Part shown: positions 1-8,315 of the stretch, piece after piece
Layout of the letters: every line of letters starts with the position of its first letter
Numbering within the stretch: position 1 is the stretch's first letter
DNA from: Aliterella atlantica CENA595
Lineage (GTDB): Bacteria > Cyanobacteriota > Cyanobacteriia > Cyanobacteriales > Chroococcidiopsidaceae
Assembly (NCBI RefSeq): GCF_000952155.1
Contig: NZ_JYON01000007.1
Span: 62,001 to 126,000 of the forward strand
Direction: 5' to 3'
DNA: 64,000 nucleotides
Program-made: the position numbers and the translations under genes
Notes under the pieces: generated by a model
What the model saw: the letters and a program-made list of their open reading frames with translations, nothing else
Told to the model about the DNA's origin: nothing
Database searches by the model: none

Positions 1-104
1 ACGGCGAACTAATCCGTAATGAGAAGAAACTAGGCGATGAAGCGGAAAAAATCTTGAAAGAAGCGCTCGTCGAGTACAAGCAAACCTTCATGGCAACTGC
101 ATAA
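1..104 (+). CDS. atpA: ATP synthase F1 subunit alpha, C-terminal end (partial)
   Basis: Only the last 33 codons are in the window; the reading frame begins at base 3 and ends with TAA at 102-104. The tail contains the segments AEKILKEALVEY and KQTFMATA, the usual C-terminus of the F1 alpha subunit. Alpha alternates with beta in the catalytic hexamer on the thylakoid or plasma membrane. It is followed directly by the gamma gene, which is the standard end of the cyanobacterial atp1 operon (I-H-G-F-D-A-C). The identity rests on this short tail plus the context. Confidence 0.88.
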   Translation, partial: GELIRNEKKLGDEAEKILKEALVEYKQTFMATA

Positions 105-113
105 GGATGTTGG

Positions 114-149
114 CAAAGAGCTATTAGTTTGATTGCTAGTAGCTCTTGG
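114..149 (+). other. Intergenic hairpin between atpA and atpG
   Basis: The arms 114-126 and 137-149 pair over 12 of 13 positions (one G-U, one mismatch) around a 10-base loop. The structure fills almost all of the spacer between the alpha and gamma genes and ends 20 bases before the gamma ATG. It has no T-run, so it is not a terminator. A role in mRNA processing, stability or lowering expression of the gamma gene is an inference. Confidence 0.5.
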
Positions 150-169
150 CGATTAGAGGCAATAAAAAT

Positions 170-1117
170 ATGGCTAATCTCAAAGCAATTCGCGATCGCA
201 TCAATTCAGTTAAAAATACTAAAAAAATCACCGAAGCAATGCGCTTGGTAGCGGCAGCTAAAGTCCGCCGAGCGCAAGAACAGGTGATTGCAACTCGTCC
301 TTTTGCCGATCGCTTGGCACAAGTATTGTACGGTTTGCAAACACGGCTTAAGTTTGAAGAAGCAAATTTACCTTTGTTTAGACAGCGCCAAGTCGGAACT
401 GTCGGTTTGTTGGTTATTTCAGGCGATCGCGGTTTGTGCGGTGGTTACAACAGTAACGTCATCCGCCGCGCCGAAAATCGCGCTAAGGAACTCAAAGCTG
501 AAGGACGCGACTACAAGTTTATCTTGGTTGGACGCAAAGCAACTCAATACTTCCAACGCCGCGATCAACCGATTGAAGGTACTTACACTGGTTTAGAGCA
601 AATCCCAACTGCGGCTGAAGCTTCTAATATTGCTGACGAACTTTTATCTCTATTTCTATCTGAGAGTGTAGATAGAATCGAGCTAGTTTACACCAAGTTT
701 GTCTCGCTGATTAGTTCTCGCCCAGTAGTCCAAACTCTATTACCATTAGATCCGCAAGGTTTGGAGGCAGCCGATGACGAAATCTTTAGACTGACAACTC
801 GTGGCGGCGAATTTGAAGTAGAAAGACAGAAAGTTACTACTCAAGCTCGTCCTTTCCCCCGCGATATGTTGTTCGAGCAAGATCCAGTCCAAATTCTCGA
901 TGCTTTGTTACCCTTGTACTTGAATAACCAGCTATTACGAGCATTGCAAGAATCAGCCGCTAGCGAACTAGCAGCACGGATGACAGCGATGAACAACGCT
1001 AGCGACAATGCTAAAGAACTAATTGGTAATTTGTCTTTGTCTTACAACAAAGCTCGTCAAGCCGCAATTACTCAAGAAATCCTTGAGGTTGTTGGTGGTG
1101 CAGAAGCATTAGGCTAA
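170..1117 (+). CDS. atpG: ATP synthase F1 subunit gamma
   Basis: Central stalk subunit that rotates inside the alpha3beta3 head and couples proton flow to ATP synthesis; also called atpC in cyanobacteria. The protein is 315 residues, the usual cyanobacterial length. It starts with [11 protein letters not shown] and ends with the conserved helix around [18 protein letters not shown]. Residues about 198-232 are the extra segment found in cyanobacterial and chloroplast gamma; it contains no cysteines, so the chloroplast redox switch is absent, as usual in cyanobacteria. An in-frame TTG at 146 would add eight residues, but the ATG at 170 matches the family start. Last gene of the atp operon; a terminator follows. 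Confidence 0.97.
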   Translation: MANLKAIRDRINSVKNTKKITEAMRLVAAAKVRRAQEQVIATRPFADRLAQVLYGLQTRLKFEEANLPLFRQRQVGTVGLLVISGDRGLCGGYNSNVIRRAENRAKELKAEGRDYKFILVGRKATQYFQRRDQPIEGTYTGLEQIPTAAEASNIADELLSLFLSESVDRIELVYTKFVSLISSRPVVQTLLPLDPQGLEAADDEIFRLTTRGGEFEVERQKVTTQARPFPRDMLFEQDPVQILDALLPLYLNNQLLRALQESAASELAARMTAMNNASDNAKELIGNLSLSYNKARQAAITQEILEVVGGAEALG

Positions 1118-1143
1118 AAACTCACATTAATGCTTGTTTGTCA

Positions 1144-1177
1144 AGAGTGCTGGAATTTTCTAGCACTCTTTATTTTT
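1144..1177 (+). terminator. Rho-independent terminator after the atp operon
   Basis: A perfect 8-bp stem (AGAGTGCT at 1144-1151, AGCACTCT at 1162-1169) with a 10-base loop is followed by TTATTTTT. It lies 27 bases after the atpG stop. The T-run is on the plus strand, so it mainly ends atp transcription. The stop codon of the opposing TPR gene lies inside the T-run. Confidence 0.85.
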
Positions 1178-1793
1178 AGCGCGATCGCAATTGCTGGAGA
1201 ATTTGTTCTACTTGCTGTGCGCCTTCTGTTCTATTTTGGTTTGTATATAAGTGTTTGGCTGTTTGCAAAGAGGCGATCGCATCTTGCATTCTGCCTTGAC
1301 TCCAAAATGCTACACCTAAGTTTTGATGGGATGTTGGTTCTTGGGGATTGATTTGAATTGCAGTATTAAAGGCGCTTACAGCTTCTTTGAAGTTGCCTTG
1401 ACTACCTAATGCGATGCCTAAATTATTATAAGTTTCGATATTTTGGGGATTGATAGCGAGGGCTTTTTTAAATGCAGCGGCGGCTTCGGCAAATTTATTT
1501 TGGCTACCTAAAGCTAGCCCTAAGTTATTGTGGGCATTTTCAAAGCTAGGATAAATTTTAATTGCTTGATGGAAAGCGGCGATCGCTTGCTTGTATTTTC
1601 CCTCTTCGGCTAAATCTACACCGCGATCGTTAAACGCTTGTGCTTCTTGGAGTTTTTTGGTAGCAGGTTGGGTTGTGTTAGTTGCAGGCGATGTCTCAAC
1701 AGCAAAACTAGGTTGAATGGCAACAGCTAGAATGCTAGCTAATCCGATTGTAGTAAGTTGAAGTCCTGTTTTGAAGAATTGAGGCTTATTCAT
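1176..1793 (-). CDS. Exported tetratricopeptide repeat (TPR) protein
   Basis: 205 residues. An N-terminal signal peptide (residues 1 to about 31, hydrophobic core GLASILAVAIQ, cut near SFA-VE) points to export to the periplasm or thylakoid lumen. Four TPR units follow at about 52-85, 86-119, 120-153 and 154-187, each with the pattern NLG-A--S-G----A---F--A----P. TPR proteins are scaffolds for protein-protein contacts; the partner is unknown. The repeats are very alike, which suggests recent internal duplication. The gene stands alone, converging on the atp operon, with a 237-base upstream region shared with prxQ. Confidence 0.85.
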   Translation of the reverse strand: MNKPQFFKTGLQLTTIGLASILAVAIQPSFAVETSPATNTTQPATKKLQEAQAFNDRGVDLAEEGKYKQAIAAFHQAIKIYPSFENAHNNLGLALGSQNKFAEAAAAFKKALAINPQNIETYNNLGIALGSQGNFKEAVSAFNTAIQINPQEPTSHQNLGVAFWSQGRMQDAIASLQTAKHLYTNQNRTEGAQQVEQILQQLRSR

Positions 1794-1927
1794 TGCTCTA
1801 CCCTGCTTGAGGTACTTTGATGAAAATTCTCTACTATAATGCCCAATATCGATCTATTTTTAACTTATATTCTGCTTTCTATCTAGGATAACAACTAGAT
1901 AATTTAAAGATTCTGCTTATCTACCTA

Positions 1928-1990
1928 GTCACCAGTTTAACAAGGATTGAATTAGCCATTGGTCGCTGGTCTCTGTTTACTGGTCACTAC
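1928..1990. repeat. Degenerate ACTGGTC-type heptamer repeats
   Basis: The spacer between the divergent TPR and peroxiredoxin genes contains several copies of a motif close to (A/G)CTGGTC and its complement, for example CACCAG, GGTCGCTGGTC and ACTGGTCACT. The same heptamer occurs in cleaner tandem form at 10980, 15554 and 59395. It resembles the short tandemly repeated (STRR) heptamers known from cyanobacteria. Confidence 0.5.
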
Positions 1991-2030
1991 TATTCGCGCT
2001 AGCATTACAAAAGTTAATATTTAAATACTT

Positions 2031-2483
2031 ATGGCAGTCAAAGTTGGAGATACAGCGCCAGATTTTACTCTTGTTTCGCAATCAGGTGCAACAGTTAGTT
2101 TGGGGGATTTTCGCGGTAAAAAGTCAGTTGTACTTTACTTTTATCCTAAAGATGATACGCCAGGGTGTACTAAGGAGTCTTGCGAGTTTCGCGATCGCTA
2201 TGATGTATTTACAACTGCTGGTGCGGAAGTTATCGGCGTAAGTGCTGATTCTCCAGAATCACACCAGAAATTTGCAGCTAAATATCAACTACCTTTTACT
2301 TTGTTAAGCGATACTGGCAATCAAGTACGCAAGCTTTACGGCGTACCGTCTACTTTGGGATTGCTACCAGGGCGCGTAACTTACGTGATAGATACCGAAG
2401 GAGTGGTGCAGCATATTTTCAACTCCCAGTTTAATTTCAAAGGACACATTGAAGAATCCTTAAAAACTCTGCAAGCGGCTTGA
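2031..2483 (+). CDS. bcp: Thioredoxin-dependent peroxiredoxin, PrxQ/BCP type
   Basis: Reduces hydrogen peroxide and organic peroxides with electrons from thioredoxin. 150 residues, full length for the family. The peroxidatic cysteine is Cys46 in [11 protein letters not shown] and the resolving cysteine is Cys51, the CxxxxC spacing typical of PrxQ. No signal peptide, so it acts in the cytosol. The start ATG is at 2031, after a repeat-rich upstream region; no strong Shine-Dalgarno sequence is visible. Single-gene unit facing hpf. Confidence 0.95.
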   Translation: MAVKVGDTAPDFTLVSQSGATVSLGDFRGKKSVVLYFYPKDDTPGCTKESCEFRDRYDVFTTAGAEVIGVSADSPESHQKFAAKYQLPFTLLSDTGNQVRKLYGVPSTLGLLPGRVTYVIDTEGVVQHIFNSQFNFKGHIEESLKTLQAA

Positions 2484-2489
2484 AATGGG

Positions 2490-2552
2490 CTATGGGTACA
2501 GGGGAGGTAGAGAAAATCATTTAATTACGTTTCCCTATCTCCCTATTTGCTA
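2490..2552. repeat. Purine/pyrimidine mirror repeat at a convergent gene junction
   Basis: Between the convergent ends of the peroxiredoxin and hpf genes, a G/A-rich stretch (around GGGGAGGTAGAGAAAA) is followed after about 20 bases by a C/T-rich stretch (around TTTCCCTATCTCCC). The two can pair imperfectly. Related arrangements occur at 9731-9846 and 63081-63160, also at convergent junctions. Confidence 0.5.
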
Positions 2553-2598
2553 GACTTTGCACTTGTACGTAGCTGGTAGACGTAGCAGTGCTACGTCT

Positions 2599-3249
2599 CT
2601 ACTTGCTGACTTGGGATTTTTCTTTTGTTTTTGTGGTACTGGCGGCTTTGCCGTTTTGGTGGTTGGTATGTCCGTTGTTACGGGGTTGAATGACTCCGTA
2701 GCCGCCATGATTGCGTTCGTAGATAACATTGATTTCACCTGTTTCGGCGTTGCAGAACATATAAAAATCGTGATCTACTAGCTGTAACTGCTCTAGTGCT
2801 TCGGTAATTGTCATCGGCGGCATGGCAAAATACTTAGTGCGGACTACTTCAGTTGGTAATTGTGGAGTGCGATCGCCAATTAAATCTGGTACTAATGGCG
2901 TTTGCAATTCTGCCTCTACTTCTGGTACTGGTGCGGAGTGGGTTTTCTTGTTGTAGCGTTTTTCTTTGTACTTACGCAACTGACGGGCAATTTTATCGGC
3001 TACTAAATCTATGCTTGCATACAAGTTCTCGCTACTTTCCTCTGCACGAATTACGCTCCCGTTGGCATAAATTGTCACTTCTGCGGCTTGCTTGCTGTTG
3101 ATGCGCGGATTGCGGGCTACTGATAAATGTACGTCTACTTCTGTTGTTAAGCCTTGAAAGTGATTTACTGCCTTTTCTATTTTCTGATGGACGTACTCGC
3201 GAATTGCATCTGTAATTTCAATATTTTTGCCGTGAATGACAAGCTTCAT
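2599..3249 (-). CDS. hpf: Ribosome hibernation promoting factor, long form (LrtA)
   Basis: Binds the 30S subunit near the decoding centre and dimerises ribosomes into inactive 100S particles in darkness or stationary phase. 216 residues, the long type: an S30AE domain at about 1-105 ([20 protein letters not shown] start) and a C-terminal dimerisation domain at about 135-190 ([38 protein letters not shown]). A low-complexity G/H/N/K-rich tail follows. A GGAG motif precedes the ATG. The cyanobacterial homologue lrtA is known as a light-repressed transcript with a long leader, which agrees with the 543-base upstream gap here. Confidence 0.94.
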   Translation of the reverse strand: MKLVIHGKNIEITDAIREYVHQKIEKAVNHFQGLTTEVDVHLSVARNPRINSKQAAEVTIYANGSVIRAEESSENLYASIDLVADKIARQLRKYKEKRYNKKTHSAPVPEVEAELQTPLVPDLIGDRTPQLPTEVVRTKYFAMPPMTITEALEQLQLVDHDFYMFCNAETGEINVIYERNHGGYGVIQPRNNGHTNHQNGKAASTTKTKEKSQVSK

Positions 3250-3792
3250 ATTTTATTCTCCGCTAAGTTGCCTGTGCAAATTTGGATTTATTTCAAAGGC
3301 AAAGCTATGTGAAAATTGCTACTAATTCCAACTTCCACTCGTCTATATGGTGCGATGCCTGTATGTGCTTTTCTAGCACGAGATGACAATTTAAATAACT
3401 TGCTAGTGTTACCACGCACAACAAAGCTTAAAATTACACTTTTAGCTACTAAAATCTACCAGCTTACATCATCTGGAAATCGCAGCGATCTTCCTGTATC
3501 CGGTGCAATAAAGTAGCAATCGAGGTATGTAGCTTTTAATCGCGATCGGGCTTGGTTCAGGCACTTGATTAACTGTATAGATGTTAATACTTTGCATTCA
3601 ACCCCCGTTGTTTAAGTGCGCGGTTAGGTTAGAAAAAGCTTCCTCCCTGCCTATTTGAGGTCATATATTCACACTACCACTTTGTATTCTGTAAAACAGT
3701 TATGTTTGCCCTCTCTTTAAAATATTTTGCATCTGTTGACAATTCTTGATTTTATCGCCACGATTTAAACTCAAATTTAATGACAATTACGC
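3250..3792. other. Long intergenic region: probable hpf leader and lipB upstream region
   Basis: 543 bases between divergently transcribed hpf and lipB. On the minus strand a 42-codon ORF lies at 3469-3597. A plus-strand TTGACA at 3736-3741 lacks a matching -10 box. No tRNA, terminator or clear riboswitch is visible. Much of it is probably the long untranslated leader of hpf, as described for lrtA in other cyanobacteria. Confidence 0.55.
3469..3597 (-). CDS. Possible upstream small ORF in the hpf leader
   Basis: A 42-codon ORF starting MQSINIYTVNQVPEPS and ending YRKIAAISR, preceded by GGGGGTTGA a few bases before the ATG. It sits 220 bases upstream of hpf on the same strand. Its composition is protein-like (proline- and tyrosine-containing, with a basic end), but I know no family for it. 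It may be a regulatory leader peptide or chance. Confidence 0.25.
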   Translation of the reverse strand: MQSINIYTVNQVPEPSPIAIKSYIPRLLLYCTGYRKIAAISR

Positions 3793-4497
3793 TTGATTTT
3801 TATAGCGATCGCGAGTAATAAACCTTTGATTAACACTCTACCTCAGCAACAACACCGCTGCTGTTACTTATACAACCAAGGCTTAGTATCATATTGCGAT
3901 GCTTGGAATTGGCAAAAGTCACTGTTGCAAGCGCGTGTCTATAACTCTATTTTGCATGATGTCTTAATCTTGCTAGAACATCCGCCAGTTTATACTCTAG
4001 GACAAGGTGCTAGCTTGGATTTTCTTAAATTTGAGCTTGACAAAAATGATTTTGAGGTGTATAGAGTAGAGCGGGGTGGTGAAGTAACCTATCATTGTCC
4101 TGGTCAGTTGGTAGGCTATCCGATTTTGAATTTGAAATATTACCGTCAAGACTTGCACTGGTATTTGAGACAGCTAGAAGAAGTGCTGATAAAGGTTTTG
4201 GCAGTTTATGGGTTGAAAGGCGATCGCCTTGCTGGCTTAACAGGCGTTTGGATAGACGGAATCAAGGTAGGTGCGATCGGCATTAAAGTTAGTCGTTGGG
4301 TGACTATGCACGGCTTTGCTTTGAATGTATGTCCCGATCTATCTGGATTTGAAAAAATTGTGCCTTGCGGGATTGCTGATAAGTCGGTAGGGAGTATGGC
4401 GCAATGGATTCCAGATATTCAGTTAGACGAGGTACGCTTGCAAGTAGCCAAGGCTTTTGCTGAGGTATTCGGGGTTGAATTTATCCCGCAATCTTAA
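3793..4497 (+). CDS. lipB: Octanoyltransferase LipB
   Basis: Transfers octanoyl from acyl carrier protein to lipoyl domains, the first step of lipoate assembly. 234 residues. The motif [17 protein letters not shown] (94-110), the catalytic Lys165 in [10 protein letters not shown] and Cys192 in [14 protein letters not shown] are all present. The only long in-frame start is TTG at 3793; another TTG lies at 3826, and the ATG at 3780 is out of frame. The Uma2 gene follows after 12 bases and is probably co-transcribed. Confidence 0.94.
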   Translation: MIFIAIASNKPLINTLPQQQHRCCYLYNQGLVSYCDAWNWQKSLLQARVYNSILHDVLILLEHPPVYTLGQGASLDFLKFELDKNDFEVYRVERGGEVTYHCPGQLVGYPILNLKYYRQDLHWYLRQLEEVLIKVLAVYGLKGDRLAGLTGVWIDGIKVGAIGIKVSRWVTMHGFALNVCPDLSGFEKIVPCGIADKSVGSMAQWIPDIQLDEVRLQVAKAFAEVFGVEFIPQS

Positions 4498-4509
4498 GGA
4501 GTTAAACCA

Positions 4510-5091
4510 ATGCTGGAACAACTAAAAACTAGCGATCGGGATGCAATTATTACTCTATACGATATTTCCTGGGAGAAATTTGAGGCGATCGCATCTTTGC
4601 TGGAAGAAACAAAAGTACGTTTGACTTATTTAGACGGAACGCTAGATATAATGACACCCTCGCCAGAACACGAACAATCGAAAGGTAGTGTAGGTTTACT
4701 ATTAGAAACTTACCTACGTCATATAGGAAGACGTTTTTACAGAACAGGTGGATATACTCTAGGTAGTCGTGAGGAAGGCGCTAGAGGAGAACCTGACGAG
4801 TCTTATAACCTGGATGCGATTAAGCCTATACCAGATATTGCTATTGAAGTAGTTATTGCTAGTGGCGGTGTCAATAATTTAGAAAAATACAGGCGTTGGG
4901 GTATCCCTGAAGTTTGGTTTTATCAAAAGCAGCGAGTGTGTATTTTTCACCTACACGCTGGTAAATACGAACAGGTAGATAGAAGTGAGTTTCTACCCGA
5001 ACTAGATATAGATTCATTTACTCGCTTTCTCAATATGCCCGATCAATATGATGCAACGATCGCATTTACCCAATCTTTGCAGCAAAATTAA
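4510..5091 (+). CDS. Uma2-family (DUF820) PD-(D/E)xK nuclease-like protein
   Basis: 193 residues. Shows the Uma2 pattern: TYLDGTLDIMTPSPEHE near residue 40-55, GEPDESY near 98-104, then PDIAIEVV with NNLEKYRRWGIPEVWFY. These supply the acidic residues of a PD-(D/E)xK-type site. Such genes are greatly expanded in cyanobacteria; their biological role is not established. AAGGAG lies 8 bases before the ATG. Follows lipB closely. The stop overlaps the stop of the opposing ABC ATPase gene by four bases. Confidence 0.88.
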   Translation: MLEQLKTSDRDAIITLYDISWEKFEAIASLLEETKVRLTYLDGTLDIMTPSPEHEQSKGSVGLLLETYLRHIGRRFYRTGGYTLGSREEGARGEPDESYNLDAIKPIPDIAIEVVIASGGVNNLEKYRRWGIPEVWFYQKQRVCIFHLHAGKYEQVDRSEFLPELDIDSFTRFLNMPDQYDATIAFTQSLQQN

Positions 5092-5849
5092 GCATTACTG
5101 GTAACTTGTGTATTGAGGCGACTGAGGAATGTTCGCAAGCGATCGCTTTCAGGATTAGTAAGAATTTCGCGGGCGTTTCCTTGTTCTTCTATTTTGCCTT
5201 TGTTTAAAAAGATAGCTCGATTGGCGACTTCACGAGCAAATTGCATTTCGTGAGTTACTACTACCATTGTCATGCCGTCGGCTGCTAGTTGTTGCATTAC
5301 TTGCAATACTTCGCCTACAAGTTCTGGATCGAGGGCGCTGGTAGGTTCGTCAAAGAGCATAATTTGCGGGTTCATGCATAAGCTGCGGGCGATCGCAACT
5401 CGCTGTTTTTGTCCACCTGACAGTTGTTCTGGATAGGCTGATGCTTTGTCAAATAAGCCTACTTTGTCTAAATACGTTCCGGCTAGTTGGGCGCTTTCTT
5501 TCTGGGTTTTACCTAATACTTGGCGCGGTGCTAGGGTGAGGTTTTCTAGTACGCTCAGATGGGGAAATAAGTTAAATTGCTGGAATACCATGCCTACTTG
5601 CGTTCGCAGTTGGCGCAGTTGTTTGTAGTTCAGGTTAGGGCGTGATAAGTCTATATTATTAACTGTTAGGCTGCCACCGTTGATGGCTTCTAGGCGGTTG
5701 AAGCAGCGTAATAGGGTGCTTTTACCGCAACCTGACGAACCGATGATTGCTGTTACTTCTCCTTTGTCTATTTCGCCTGTTACTCCTTGGAGGACTTTTA
5801 GGGAACCGAAGCTTTTTTCTAGGTTTTGAAAGGCGATCGCTTTTTCCAT
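5088..5849 (-). CDS. Polar amino acid ABC transporter ATPase (GlnQ/BgtA type)
   Basis: ATP-hydrolysing subunit of an amino acid importer. 253 residues. Walker A GSSGCGKST, Q-loop in MVFQQFNLFPH, signature LSGGQKQRVAIARS, Walker B IMLFDEPTSALDP and the switch histidine in VVVTHEM are intact. It is divergent from the fused binding protein-permease gene 17 bases away, which together would make a complete transporter like cyanobacterial BgtAB (basic amino acids and glutamine). The substrate is inferred from family only. Confidence 0.93.
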   Translation of the reverse strand: MEKAIAFQNLEKSFGSLKVLQGVTGEIDKGEVTAIIGSSGCGKSTLLRCFNRLEAINGGSLTVNNIDLSRPNLNYKQLRQLRTQVGMVFQQFNLFPHLSVLENLTLAPRQVLGKTQKESAQLAGTYLDKVGLFDKASAYPEQLSGGQKQRVAIARSLCMNPQIMLFDEPTSALDPELVGEVLQVMQQLAADGMTMVVVTHEMQFAREVANRAIFLNKGKIEEQGNAREILTNPESDRLRTFLSRLNTQVTSNA

Positions 5850-5866
5850 AATTTTTAGAGTTATAT

Positions 5867-7420
5867 ATGTTTTTTACGAACCGCAGAGGCGCAGAGGGCG
5901 CAGAGAGAAAGAGAGTTTGGGGTTGGGTGCGATTTGGTTTTGTTTGGTTGGTTTGTTTGACGATCGCTGGTTGTAGTTTTAATTCTAGTTCTAGTGCTGG
6001 CGATCGCACTCTTACTATTGCTGTAGAAGGTACTTATCCTCCTTTTGAGTTTTTGTCACCATCAGGGGAGTTGCAGGGTTTTGATGTGGATTTGATGAAT
6101 GCAATTGGTAAGGAGGCTGGTTTTAAGATTACATACCAAAATCTGCCTTTTGCTGGGATGATTCCGGCTTTGCAAGCTAGAACTATTGATGCTGCTGTGG
6201 CGGCGATGACGATTACTGAAGAACGGGCTAAGACTGTTTCTTTTTCTCGTCCTTATTTTAAGTCGGGTTTGGCGATCGCAACTCGTGCTAATAATCGGGA
6301 TATTACGAGTTTTGATAGTTTAAAAAATAAGCGGATTGCGGTGCAAATTGGCACTACTGGGGCGGAAAAGGCGGCGGCTGTTCCAGGGGCGGAAGTAAGA
6401 AGTTTTGATGATGCACCGACGGCGATTCGCGAGTTAATTAATGGTAATGTGGATGCGTTGCTGCACGATCAGCCTGTAATTTTGTATGCGCTTACTTCTG
6501 GGGACGTGCAGGGTGTGAAGGTAGTTGGCAATTTGCTGACAGAAGAGTATTTTGGCTTTCCTACTCCTAAAAATTCGCCTAATTTAGCGCCGATCGATCG
6601 CGGATTGACGAGGCTGCTAGAAAATGGTGTTTACGCACAAACTTACCAAAAGTGGTTTGGTGCTGAACCTCTACCTTTACCCGATCGCTTGCCTTTTCAA
6701 AATCAATCTGCTAGTGGTGTTTCAGCTTTATTTACTACTATTAGTACGATCGCAACTGCATTACCTTTGTTATTACGCGGTGCTTTAGTAACGCTGCAAC
6801 TTACGGCTTTATCTGTGATTTTGGGCTTGGTGGGTGGTTCTTTGTTAGGGATTGTTCGCCTTTCTAAGATTTTACCTGTTCGTTGGGCTGCTAGGGCTTA
6901 CATAGATTTTTTCCGAGGTACGCCTTTGCTGGTGCAGATTTTCATGATTTATTTTGGCATTCCAGCGATCGCTCAAGAACTTGGTTTAGGTTTCAGTTTT
7001 AATCGTTGGACTGCTGCTGTAATTGCTTTAAGTCTTAATAGTGCGGCTTATATTGCTGAAATTGTCCGCGCTGGGATTCAATCTATTGAGTTAGGACAAT
7101 CTGAGGCGGCTGAGTCTTTGGGTTTGAGTTCTACCCAAACTATGCGTTATATTATCTTCCCCCAAGCTTTCCGCCGGATGCTCCCGCCTTTGGGTAATGA
7201 GTTTATTAGTATGCTTAAAGATACTAGCTTGGTGGCTGTAATTGGCTTTGAGGAGTTGTTTCGCAACGGGCAGTTGATTGTTGCCGGAAATTATCGCTCT
7301 TTTGAAATCTATGCTGCTGTTGCTGTAATTTACCTGTGCTTGACTTTGCTTTCTTCTCAAGCTTTTAGTCGTCTGGAAAACTGGTTCAATCCTGTAAGTA
7401 GAAATCTCAAAAAAACTTAA
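5867..7420 (+). CDS. Amino acid ABC transporter, fused substrate-binding and permease protein (BgtB type)
   Basis: 517 residues from the ATG at 5867. A lipoprotein signal ends at LTIAGC (Cys36). A type-3 periplasmic binding domain covers about 45-275 (AVEGTYPPFEF, GFDVDLMNAI). A permease domain with about five membrane segments covers 295-505, with the EAA loop EAAESLGLSSTQTMRYI. This fusion is the architecture of cyanobacterial BgtB. The first 13 codons read through an AACCGCAGAGGCGCAGAG-type repeat; a GTG at 5927 gives a shorter, cleaner signal peptide (MRFGFVWLVCLTIAGC) and leaves 77 bases for promoters, so it may be the true start. Confidence 0.92.
   Translation: MFFTNRRGAEGAERKRVWGWVRFGFVWLVCLTIAGCSFNSSSSAGDRTLTIAVEGTYPPFEFLSPSGELQGFDVDLMNAIGKEAGFKITYQNLPFAGMIPALQARTIDAAVAAMTITEERAKTVSFSRPYFKSGLAIATRANNRDITSFDSLKNKRIAVQIGTTGAEKAAAVPGAEVRSFDDAPTAIRELINGNVDALLHDQPVILYALTSGDVQGVKVVGNLLTEEYFGFPTPKNSPNLAPIDRGLTRLLENGVYAQTYQKWFGAEPLPLPDRLPFQNQSASGVSALFTTISTIATALPLLLRGALVTLQLTALSVILGLVGGSLLGIVRLSKILPVRWAARAYIDFFRGTPLLVQIFMIYFGIPAIAQELGLGFSFNRWTAAVIALSLNSAAYIAEIVRAGIQSIELGQSEAAESLGLSSTQTMRYIIFPQAFRRMLPPLGNEFISMLKDTSLVAVIGFEELFRNGQLIVAGNYRSFEIYAAVAVIYLCLTLLSSQAFSRLENWFNPVSRNLKKT
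5878..5910. repeat. GCAGAGGCGCAGAG-type dispersed cyanobacterial repeat
   Basis: The bases ACGAACCGCAGAGGCGCAGA and the following GGGCGCAGAGAGA form a short tandem GCGCAGAG pattern. The same string is familiar as an intergenic repeat in many cyanobacterial genomes (from memory, not searched). Here it lies inside the annotated start of the transporter gene, which argues that translation starts downstream. Confidence 0.6.
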
Positions 7421-7498
7421 GTATTACTATTAACTCATTTGGTAATGGTATATGTCTTTTGCTTTTATTTAGAAGTAGCTGAGCTAGCTGAAATAAGT

Positions 7499-7945
7499 TT
7501 AAACATCATCAGTGCGAATACTACCGTCGGGCATGATAGTTTCATAAATGAGGCATTCTTTGAAGGGTCGAAAAAATTCCCTAGCCCCAGTAAAATCGGC
7601 ATAGGCGAGGTTGCATCTTCTAAAACTGGTTTCAACAAGATCGGTGTTTTTAAAGATAGCAGATCTAAGATCGACATCGTTAAAGACAACTTGTCCGAAC
7701 GTAGCATAGGTAAAATTAGCCCCTGGCATATAGCAATCGGCAAAACCCCCTTCATACATACGGACATAAAGGAATTTACTAAAACTCAAGTCACATCCGC
7801 TAAACCCACTGGAATCGAAGTAGGAGTTGGAAAAGTCGGCTTGATGGTAGATAATTTCTATATCGACTTCATCCCGCCAGTTAGCACCTCGACAATTCCT
7901 ACCAGTCTTATCTCGTTCTCCCCCAGCGTACTTTTTGCTGGGCAT
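7499..7945 (-). CDS. Pentapeptide repeat protein
   Basis: 148 residues. The middle (about 33-120) is built of A(D/N)(L/F)xx-like pentapeptides, for example ADFSN, CDLSF, ANFTY, VDLRS, TDLVE, CNLAY, ADFTG, which fold into a right-handed quadrilateral beta-helix. The N-terminus is charged (MPSKKYAGGERDKTGRNCRG). The C-terminal IYETIMPDGSIRT is a tail I associate with many cyanobacterial pentapeptide proteins. No signal peptide or extra domain; the role is unknown. Stands alone between the transporter gene and an AT-rich gap. Confidence 0.88.
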   Translation of the reverse strand: MPSKKYAGGERDKTGRNCRGANWRDEVDIEIIYHQADFSNSYFDSSGFSGCDLSFSKFLYVRMYEGGFADCYMPGANFTYATFGQVVFNDVDLRSAIFKNTDLVETSFRRCNLAYADFTGAREFFRPFKECLIYETIMPDGSIRTDDV

Positions 7946-8315
7946 TTAATACTTTTGTAAAAAGTCTATTTTAGCTTAACTAAACTGTTCAGCATTATTG
8001 TCTGAATTACTGCCTGATAAATCTTTGCTAACTTCTCTTGTCGTGAGTAACACTCTCTTGCCTAATTATTTGAATTAGTTAAAATATCACCTAATTGTTA
8101 CTCAATTTATGAAGTTATAAGTTATAAAAATAGTTATTAAGGCTCTTGCTTTTGTACCTTGACTTGTGATAAATTTACTTTATAATAGAAATCTGTGCTT
8201 AAATCCTATTGAAAGTTATATTTCCATTATTTAATTATACTGTCAAGCCCCAATTTTGTATAGTAGTTAGAAAGCCAAAAATAAAATTTTTTCCAGAGAG
8301 TTTAATAAATTTTAT
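7946..8315. other. AT-rich intergenic region with an orphan promoter-like site
   Basis: 370 bases between the pentapeptide gene start and the nuclease gene stop. It contains a near-consensus promoter on the plus strand at 8159-8186 and an AT-only inverted repeat at its right edge (8279-8317). I find no ORF longer than a few codons, tRNA or repeat array in it. Confidence 0.5.
8159..8186 (+). promoter_or_regulatory. Near-consensus sigma-70 promoter facing no annotated gene
   Basis: TTGACT at 8159-8164 and TATAAT at 8181-8186 with a 16-base spacer. Transcription would begin near 8193 and run towards the 3' end of the oppositely oriented nuclease gene. The following 120 bases contain no ORF, so the product would be a short non-coding or antisense RNA if the promoter is used. 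Confidence 0.45.

Noticed and set aside
146..169. TTG start giving atpG eight extra residues
   Set aside because: The family begins [11 protein letters not shown] at 170; the extra codons lie just past the arm of an intergenic hairpin.
1130..1351. 73-codon plus-strand ORF after atpG
   Set aside because: It lies over the atp terminator and antisense to the TPR gene; no protein-like conservation.
3316..3516. 66-codon plus-strand ORF in the hpf-lipB gap
   Set aside because: No Shine-Dalgarno sequence, random-looking composition, antisense to the probable hpf leader.
3736..3741. TTGACA as a lipB promoter
   Set aside because: No acceptable -10 box at 15 to 19 bases downstream.
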